Shown here: positions 31,637 to 35,773 of the stretch, piece after piece
How positions within the stretch are numbered: position 1 is the stretch's first letter
Layout of the letters: every line of letters begins with the position of its first letter
Assembly (NCBI GenBank): GCA_963922235.1
Contig: CAWUIJ010000011.1
Location: 1 to 35,773, forward strand
Reading direction: 5' to 3'
From: Parvularcula sp963922235
GTDB taxonomy: Bacteria > Pseudomonadota > Alphaproteobacteria > Caulobacterales > Parvularculaceae
Length of the DNA stretch: 35,773 nt
Translations under genes and position numbers: made by a program
The notes under the pieces: generated by a model
What the model saw: the letters and a program-made list of their open reading frames with translations, nothing else
Told to the model about the DNA's origin: nothing
Database searches by the model: none

Positions 31637-32481
31637 TCCTCGGAAAGGTTGTCTCGAAGCCTGGCTTCGAGCTCCTGCATCACAGCACGGGTCTGGTCAC
31701 CCACGGCGATGCCTCGTTTTTCTCGCTCTCTGATTTGGCCAATCGACGAGAGGGCCCGTTCCAGGGTGGCAGGGTTCTCTCGCCAGACCTCAGCAGGAAC
31801 ACGGTTTAACAAATAGAGGACGTTGAAGCGGCCCTGCGCAGAGAGCCCCTCAAGGTTTTCAAGCTCAGCGATTTGATCGACGAGCGCCTCGACGCCATCA
31901 GGACTGGTCACAAACTCCCGCTCAAACGCGGCCGTTGCAGAGCGGCGCGTCGTCCTGCTGCTGTCGTTGATATCGGCCAAGAGCGTCTGAATGCGCGGAT
32001 CAGGGCCAGTGTCCTCGACCGGTATCGGATCCATCGTGACGCAAACACCTTCGGCTGGGTCACAGACGTCATCCTGCGGCTCGCTTGATGAGGTCCGGAA
32101 TGATGCTGACGTTTCGCTCGCCACATCGACCGGGGCGGCTTCCTCCGCCACTGCCTCAAGGGTCGCCATCATCTCCGCCCGCTCCGCTTCGCGAATGGCT
32201 GCAATCATGTTGTTCAAGATGAAACGGTGATGGGTGCTGAGGGGGCAAAAGATATCGCGAATGCGCTGCGCCTGAAGATCTGTGGCCGCTTCACCGCGGC
32301 AATCGACAGTCATGAGCTCCATCGTCTCAGCAGCAGTAGCCGCCACATTGGGATCACCACTAAGAGCAAGATCAGCGACCGCTTGATAGTTGTCTGCGCG
32401 TCTCGATTCCCAGCTGAAGTAAAGACCAATGACGGCAATCGCGACAGTCACGAAGCCCTGGATGAAAGCGTTGATACCCAT
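31618..32481 (-). CDS. Hypothetical protein with N-terminal membrane anchor
   Basis: A 287-residue protein that I do not recognise. Residues 5-23 (AFIQGFVTVAIAVIGLYFS) form a membrane anchor or signal anchor. Then comes an acidic middle stretch with a Cys-rich spot (DDVCDPAEGVCV), and a helical C-terminal part with repeated ELENLEGLSAQGRFNVLYLL-like helices that could be HEAT-like. GGGGGGAGCTG lies just before ATG 32481, behind a stable 7-bp hairpin. It follows fur on the same strand by 80 bp. Its 3' end overlaps the isomerase gene in antisense by 19 bases. Confidence 0.65.
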   Translation of the reverse strand: MGINAFIQGFVTVAIAVIGLYFSWESRRADNYQAVADLALSGDPNVAATAAETMELMTVDCRGEAATDLQAQRIRDIFCPLSTHHRFILNNMIAAIREAERAEMMATLEAVAEEAAPVDVASETSASFRTSSSEPQDDVCDPAEGVCVTMDPIPVEDTGPDPRIQTLLADINDSSRTTRRSATAAFEREFVTSPDGVEALVDQIAELENLEGLSAQGRFNVLYLLNRVPAEVWRENPATLERALSSIGQIREREKRGIAVGDQTRAVMQELEARLRDNLSEDQASEG

Positions 32482-32494
32482 AACACCAGCTCCC

Positions 32495-32514
32495 CCCGGA
32501 GTTCTCCCTCCGGG
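32495..32514 (-). promoter_or_regulatory. Stem-loop upstream of the anchored hypothetical gene
   Basis: CCCGGAG (32495-32501) pairs perfectly with CTCCGGG (32508-32514) around a 6-nt loop. It lies just 5' of the GGGGGGAG ribosome site of the hypothetical gene on the minus strand. There is no T-run, so it is not an intrinsic terminator of the fur transcript. A leader structure is possible. Confidence 0.4.
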
Positions 32515-32561
32515 TTAGACATAGACACCCATGATCTCAATGCTGGTCGTCTGAGAAATAT

Positions 32562-32981
32562 TCAGCTTTCGTCGCTGAGGGGCACGCCATAAAGCTCGAG
32601 CCGATGATCCACGAGGCGGAAGCCGTGCTCACGGGCGATCTTCTCTTGCAGCTTCTCGATCTCTTCGTTGACGAACTCGATCACTTCGCCGCTCTTCACG
32701 TTGATCAGGTGATCGTGGTGATCGGCGCCCGCTTCTTCATAACGCGAGCGGCCATGGCCATCTTGGAAGTCATGGCGCTGAACGACGTCATAGTCCTCAA
32801 GCAAGCGCATGGTGCGGTAGACCGTGGCGATGGAGATCCGGCTATCGATCTCCACAGCGCGGCGGTGGATCTCTTCCACATCAGGGTGATCGTCAGCGAC
32901 CGAGATCACCCGCGTGATGACCCGGCGCTGCTCTGTCATCCGTAAGCCTTTTTCGGCGCAGATTTTCTCTAAGCGATCCAT
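32562..32981 (-). CDS. fur: Fur-family transcriptional regulator
   Basis: A 139-residue Fur repressor. The winged helix is at about 10-80: RMTEQRRVITRVI, ISIATVYRTMRLLEDYDVV and the histidines in HDFQDGHGRSRYEEAG. The metal-site region is DHHDHLINVKSGEVIEF (87-103). It lacks the CxxC pair found after DHLI in classical Fur, as is common in alphaproteobacteria. It senses Fe(II) (or Mn(II) in the Mur variant) and represses iron uptake genes. An AGGAGG site for its ATG lies in the last codons of rimI, so fur is translated from the tsaB-rimI-fur message. Confidence 0.95.
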   Translation of the reverse strand: MDRLEKICAEKGLRMTEQRRVITRVISVADDHPDVEEIHRRAVEIDSRISIATVYRTMRLLEDYDVVQRHDFQDGHGRSRYEEAGADHHDHLINVKSGEVIEFVNEEIEKLQEKIAREHGFRLVDHRLELYGVPLSDES

Positions 32982-32984
32982 GGA

Positions 32985-33422
32985 TCAATCCTCCTGCGGA
33001 CAAAGGTCGAGCGCCATGACTTCGGCGTCGGACCCGTCGTGATAATAGCTCTGGCGCAGCGCCAGGCGAACAAAACCCATGTCTCTGTAGAGCCCTCGGG
33101 CGCCCCTATTGCGCGCGCTGACCTCTAGAAACAAGCGTTCTGCCCCCAAGTCGAGGGCTGCTTGGGCTGAAGCGGCCAGAAGGGCCCGGCCATCGCCCTG
33201 GCGCGGGCGGGTCGTCCCAATGGTGAGAAGCTCTGCCTCATCGGCTGCGGCTCTGATCATGGCAAAGCCCCGCACCGGCGAACCCATCACCAACACAGCA
33301 TCGGAAGGTCGCCCTATCGCTTCTAACCAAAAGGATGCCTCCCAAGGACCCGTGGGGAAAAGCGTCCGGTGCAGCTCCTCTAAAAGGGGGGCGTCAGCGG
33401 CCTGAGCAGCGCGAACGGTCAT
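32985..33422 (-). CDS. rimI: Ribosomal protein S18-alanine N-acetyltransferase (RimI-like)
   Basis: A 145-residue GNAT protein. Motif A is RPRQGDGRALLAASAQAALD. It is followed by AERLFLEVSARNRGARGLYR and MGFVRLALRQSYYHDGSDAEVM, with the Tyr pair and DMGF typical of RimI. It should acetylate the N-terminal alanine of ribosomal protein S18. The assignment rests on the RimI-type C-terminal motif and on its place directly after tsaB. It overlaps tsaB by ATGA, with fur starting four bases past its stop. Confidence 0.9.
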   Translation of the reverse strand: MTVRAAQAADAPLLEELHRTLFPTGPWEASFWLEAIGRPSDAVLVMGSPVRGFAMIRAAADEAELLTIGTTRPRQGDGRALLAASAQAALDLGAERLFLEVSARNRGARGLYRDMGFVRLALRQSYYHDGSDAEVMALDLCPQED

Positions 33423-34006
33423 AGCGGCGCCTGGGATGGCGGCTTGGCATCAGGGGCCCGCAAGTAAAGCGTCTGGAGAGGCGCTGGCGGTCTTGCTTTG
33501 GTGATGGCCAGAAGAGCTTCCGCGGTCGGATAGACGACCCCTGGCGGGGCATGATCGGGGTCGACAGCCTGCACACCTGAACCCAGCGCTAGGCCCGCAT
33601 CTGCGAGCAGGCCTGCCGCTTCATCGTAAGAAAGCAACGCGGGACCAGCGCTTTCGCCCGCGCCGAACTGCTGGGCATAAACCTGGCCCCGGCGCGCATC
33701 GATCAGAACGAGAGACGGCCCCTCATGCCCGTGGGCGAGGGCTTCCAGCGTGGTGATCGGCACCGTCTCGGCGCCCGATCCCATGGCGAGGCCCTTGGCA
33801 AAAGCGATCCCTACGCGCTGGCCCATGAAGGAGCCAGGGCCAACCGTGACGCCGATCCTTGTGAGGTCGCCCGCCGTGATGCCCGCCTCTTCAAAGAGGC
33901 GCGCGCAGGCTGGAGCCACCCTTTCAGCGTGGCCCACACCAATCTCTTCCGTGAGCGAAACGACCTCGCCCTCGCCTGTCTCAACGGCGAGGGTCAAAGC
34001 GCTCAA
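33419..34006 (-). CDS. tsaB: tRNA threonylcarbamoyladenosine biosynthesis protein TsaB
   Basis: A TsaB protein, partner of TsaD and TsaE in making t6A at position 37 of ANN-decoding tRNAs. The blocks GVGHAERVAPACARLFEEAG, TVGPGSFMGQRVGIAFAKGL and ALAHG are typical; SFTG-x-R is SFMGQR here. The first in-frame accepted start is TTG 34006, which gives 195 residues. Coding similarity clearly continues upstream (TFALDTC before LSALTLAV), reaching 34033, where ATA overlaps the TAG stop of the nitroreductase. No ATG, GTG or TTG exists in that extension before the TGA just above it. The true N-terminus is probably upstream of 34006. Confidence 0.88.
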   Translation of the reverse strand: MSALTLAVETGEGEVVSLTEEIGVGHAERVAPACARLFEEAGITAGDLTRIGVTVGPGSFMGQRVGIAFAKGLAMGSGAETVPITTLEALAHGHEGPSLVLIDARRGQVYAQQFGAGESAGPALLSYDEAAGLLADAGLALGSGVQAVDPDHAPPGVVYPTAEALLAITKARPPAPLQTLYLRAPDAKPPSQAPL

Positions 34007-34029
34007 GCAGGTATCAAGGGCAAAGGTGG

Positions 34030-34626
34030 CTATAGGAGCGTCGCCGCTTTCTCAAACGCCAGCCGAGGGCTGCGCGGGAACAGATCTTTGTCACTGCCAT
34101 AGCCGATATTGCAGATCCAGTTCGACTTGATCGTCGTGCCCGCAAAGAACGCTTCGTCGACGCCCGCTTTGTCAAAGCCGGACATCGGTCCGCAATCGAG
34201 GCCCATCATCCGCGCGGCCACCATCAAGTAGGCGCCCTGCAGCGTGCCGTTCCGGAAAGCGGTCTCTTCGATCAGCGCATCATTGCCGACAAACCAAGCC
34301 TTGGCGTCAGTGTGCGGGAATTGCTCAGGCAGCTCTTCGTAGAATTCCATATCGTGGCCGATGATCGCCACCACTGGCGCTTCCATCGCCTTGGGCTGGT
34401 TCGCGTCCATCAGGAAAGGCTTCAGCTTCTCTTTCGCCTCTTGCGAGCGAAGGAACAGGATCCGCGCTGGCTGGCAATTCGCCGAGGTCGGACCCCACTT
34501 CATGAGGTCGTAGATCGCCTCGATCTGTTCATCCGTGACCGGCTTATCGAGCCAGCCATTGCGCGTGCGCGCCTCGGTGAAGATTTGCTCATGGGCGGAA
34601 GCGGGGAGAGGAGTGTCGTATGCCAT
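34030..34626 (-). CDS. Nitroreductase-family protein (RutE/HadB-like)
   Basis: A 198-residue flavin nitroreductase of the RutE (3-hydroxypropanoate dehydrogenase) group. It has MKWGPTSANCQPARILFLRS for FMN phosphate and isoalloxazine contact, a mid-helix AFRNGTLQGAYLMVAARMMG and DCGPMSGFDKAGVDEAFF near the C-terminus. It uses NAD(P)H and FMN; the substrate is unknown since no rut genes are present. The start at 34626 lacks a strong ribosome site. It lies 65 bp downstream of the membrane-protein gene, and its stop codon overlaps the start region of tsaB. Confidence 0.92.
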   Translation of the reverse strand: MAYDTPLPASAHEQIFTEARTRNGWLDKPVTDEQIEAIYDLMKWGPTSANCQPARILFLRSQEAKEKLKPFLMDANQPKAMEAPVVAIIGHDMEFYEELPEQFPHTDAKAWFVGNDALIEETAFRNGTLQGAYLMVAARMMGLDCGPMSGFDKAGVDEAFFAGTTIKSNWICNIGYGSDKDLFPRSPRLAFEKAATLL

Positions 34627-34691
34627 GAGGGGCGAGATAGCGGGACCGAGCGATCCGCACAGCCCCCGGTCAGCGCAAAACTGTTTGAAGG

Positions 34692-35453
34692 CTATTTGTC
34701 CAAATCAATATCGTACCAACGTTTCATGAGTGCAACGATCGCCTCAAACGAGGTCGGGCGCTCGCCAAAATCGTTTGCTTTGCGGATATCAACGATTATT
34801 GCTCGAAACTTGGACGTCACTGCCCTCTTCATTCGCGGACCCAAGAAGTCCTTGATCACACTTTCATCGAGATGGTCCTCAAGAACACCCGTGGATATCT
34901 GTTCATACGCATTCAATATTTGGGCTATTGAGTAATACACCGGGATACGATTATCTATATACCCCTCACCCCGTCGAAATTCTTTCTTTAATTCCTTAAT
35001 ATTACTTTCTTCAACTTTAATACCCTCAGGAAAACGTGTAGATACATTGAGTTTATGTCGCTCCATTGCTGGATCATGGACAATTTGATTGACGAATCGG
35101 ACGGCGATGTCTTTTGCGACGTTACGCTCTTGCTGATAAGTAGTGAAAAGCCAGCCAATGGACGCCAAAACAGCCGAAACGACGAGGATCAGGGCGTTGA
35201 GGTTGCCCTCACTGTCTGCACTGGGGAGCATCAGACTTGTCGCACCGGGTGCTACAAACTCAGTCACGCCAAAGAATACAATTACGATAGCAAACAGAGC
35301 CGCCACTCCGACGATCAACCTTACCGTAGAGCGGCGGCGAAGAAATCTCCAAAGACCAATGTTTCGAAACTGAATGGTTGTGAAGAAGGCAACCAGAATA
35401 GCAGTTAAGGCAACACCGCAGATCGAAGCGATAATGACCAAAACTCCATCCAT
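34692..35453 (-). CDS. AT-rich membrane protein gene, probably acquired
   Basis: A 253-residue protein with three N-terminal hydrophobic segments (about 4-24, 44-66 and 86-104). A ~150-residue cytosolic helical domain follows, with QERNVAKDIAVRFVNQIVHD, IDNRIPVYYSIAQILNAYEQ, and IVDIRKANDFGERPTSFEAI. The layout resembles DUF4760-type proteins, but I do not claim membership. The central part (34910-35050) is much AT-richer than neighbouring genes. It lies between nfuA and the nitroreductase/tsaB cluster. The ATG at 35453 sits directly in the T-run of a hairpin, so expression would require passing that hairpin. Confidence 0.7.
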   Translation of the reverse strand: MDGVLVIIASICGVALTAILVAFFTTIQFRNIGLWRFLRRRSTVRLIVGVAALFAIVIVFFGVTEFVAPGATSLMLPSADSEGNLNALILVVSAVLASIGWLFTTYQQERNVAKDIAVRFVNQIVHDPAMERHKLNVSTRFPEGIKVEESNIKELKKEFRRGEGYIDNRIPVYYSIAQILNAYEQISTGVLEDHLDESVIKDFLGPRMKRAVTSKFRAIIVDIRKANDFGERPTSFEAIVALMKRWYDIDLDK

Positions 35454-35481
35454 AAAAAACCCACCCTTAGTCGGATGGGTT
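35454..35481 (-). terminator. Intrinsic terminator-like hairpin immediately before a start codon
   Basis: On the minus strand, AACCCA...TGGGTT (6 bp) plus a CC/GG pair with one bulge form a stem over a short loop. It is followed by six T and then directly by the ATG of the membrane-protein gene. It would end transcripts coming from nfuA, and its 3' arm AGGGTGGG may double as the ribosome site. Confidence 0.6.
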
Positions 35482-35624
35482 AGCGTTAAGACGGGCGTCA
35501 GTCCACTTTTACGTTAGATCATATCGCCAAGCGGATCGCCAAGGACATAAGTCACGAGCATTTCTCCAAAAACGAATCGTTTGATTACGTATGTTTACCG
35601 TGCGAATCAATGGTTAAATCGATG

Positions 35625-35773
35625 TTAAAGCACAGCCTCCACCGACGTCACTTCGGGGACGTAGTGTTTGAGGAGGTTCTCGACGCCGGACTTCAGGGTC
35701 ATGGTCGAGGATGGGCAACCTGCGCAGGCGCCGCGCATGGAGAGGAAGACGATCCCGTCGCCTGGCTCATAGC
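35625..35773 (-). CDS. nfuA: Fe-S cluster scaffold/carrier NfuA, partial (N-terminal part outside window)
   Basis: The last 48 codons of a NifU-like C-terminal (Nfu) domain protein. The readable part contains GIVFLSMRGACAGCPSSTMT, with the CxxC motif that binds a bridging [4Fe-4S] cluster in the dimer. It ends LKHYVPEVTSVEAVL at TAA 35625-35627. The protein transfers clusters to apo-enzymes. The start lies off the right edge. nfuA upstream of a tsaB-rimI-fur block is the usual alphaproteobacterial order, here with extra genes between them. Confidence 0.95.
   Translation of the reverse strand, partial: YEPGDGIVFLSMRGACAGCPSSTMTLKSGVENLLKHYVPEVTSVEAVL

Noticed and set aside
1..35773. CRISPR arrays, tRNA or rRNA genes, IS elements or prophage genes
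   Set aside because: None seen on reading; the only tandem repeat is intragenic and no transposase or integrase was found.

Overview
The window is chromosomal DNA from an alphaproteobacterium. The evidence is gene order and family content: a chvI-chvG-hprK-manX-ptsH cluster, a cysG-DUF2849-cysI-DUF934-cysH sulfur operon, membrane-bound cytochrome c divergent from pheA, and a tsaB-rimI-fur block with nfuA upstream. Genes are tightly packed and most neighbours on one strand overlap by ATGA, GTGA or TGATG junctions. A marine Parvularculales/Hyphomonadaceae-like lineage would fit, but that placement is inference only. No tRNA, rRNA, CRISPR array, IS element or complete prophage was seen.

Layout. 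1-3.45 kb: partial pheA, divergent cycM-type cytochrome c, an SDR and a convergent PLP decarboxylase. 3.45-6.45 kb: a less orderly patch with a secreted two-repeat protein of unknown family, an AT-rich gene-free stretch, a 5'-truncated VOC gene joined to a copy of the neighbouring marR tail, a small ORF with no canonical start, and marR with a perfect operator-like palindrome. 6.6-9.2 kb: dapD, a HAD pyrimidine 5'-nucleotidase and a duplicated DUF1036 protein in one operon. 9.3-11.6 kb: a pterin dehydratase and a multi-pass membrane protein with pentapeptide repeats encoded by exact 30-bp tandem units. 11.6-15.2 kb: the ChvI/ChvG two-component system followed by HPr kinase, EIIA(Man) and HPr, with a leader that can form two competing hairpins. 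15.2-17.1 kb: truB and rbfA with a hypothetical gene between them. 17.2-21.7 kb: assimilatory sulfate reduction and siroheme synthesis. 21.8-29.4 kb: LysR regulator, Mpo1-like protein, small secreted protein, DUF6249 protein, PQQ-type sugar dehydrogenase, oligopeptidase B and a DUF4153 membrane protein. 29.4-32.5 kb: GNAT, a class-3-like lipase with an inserted hydrophobic segment, an HCCA-isomerase-like protein and an anchored hypothetical protein. 32.5-35.8 kb: fur, rimI, tsaB, nitroreductase, an AT-rich membrane-protein gene that looks inserted, and partial nfuA.

How the genes work together. The clearest pathways are sulfate to sulfide with its siroheme cofactor (CysH, CysI, CysG, with DUF2849 and DUF934 as probable accessory proteins), lysine/peptidoglycan precursor supply (DapD), and a regulatory nitrogen-PTS branch (HprK, EIIA, HPr) tied to envelope sensing by ChvG/ChvI. 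I did not find a clear-cut new multi-gene defence or mobile system. The most novel material is the rearranged marR/VOC patch, the possible SD-gating leaders before chvI and the SDR gene, the tsaB start problem, the lipase with a glycine-rich insert, the TM-pentapeptide protein, and the inverted-repeat clusters near 23.2 and 30.9 kb.
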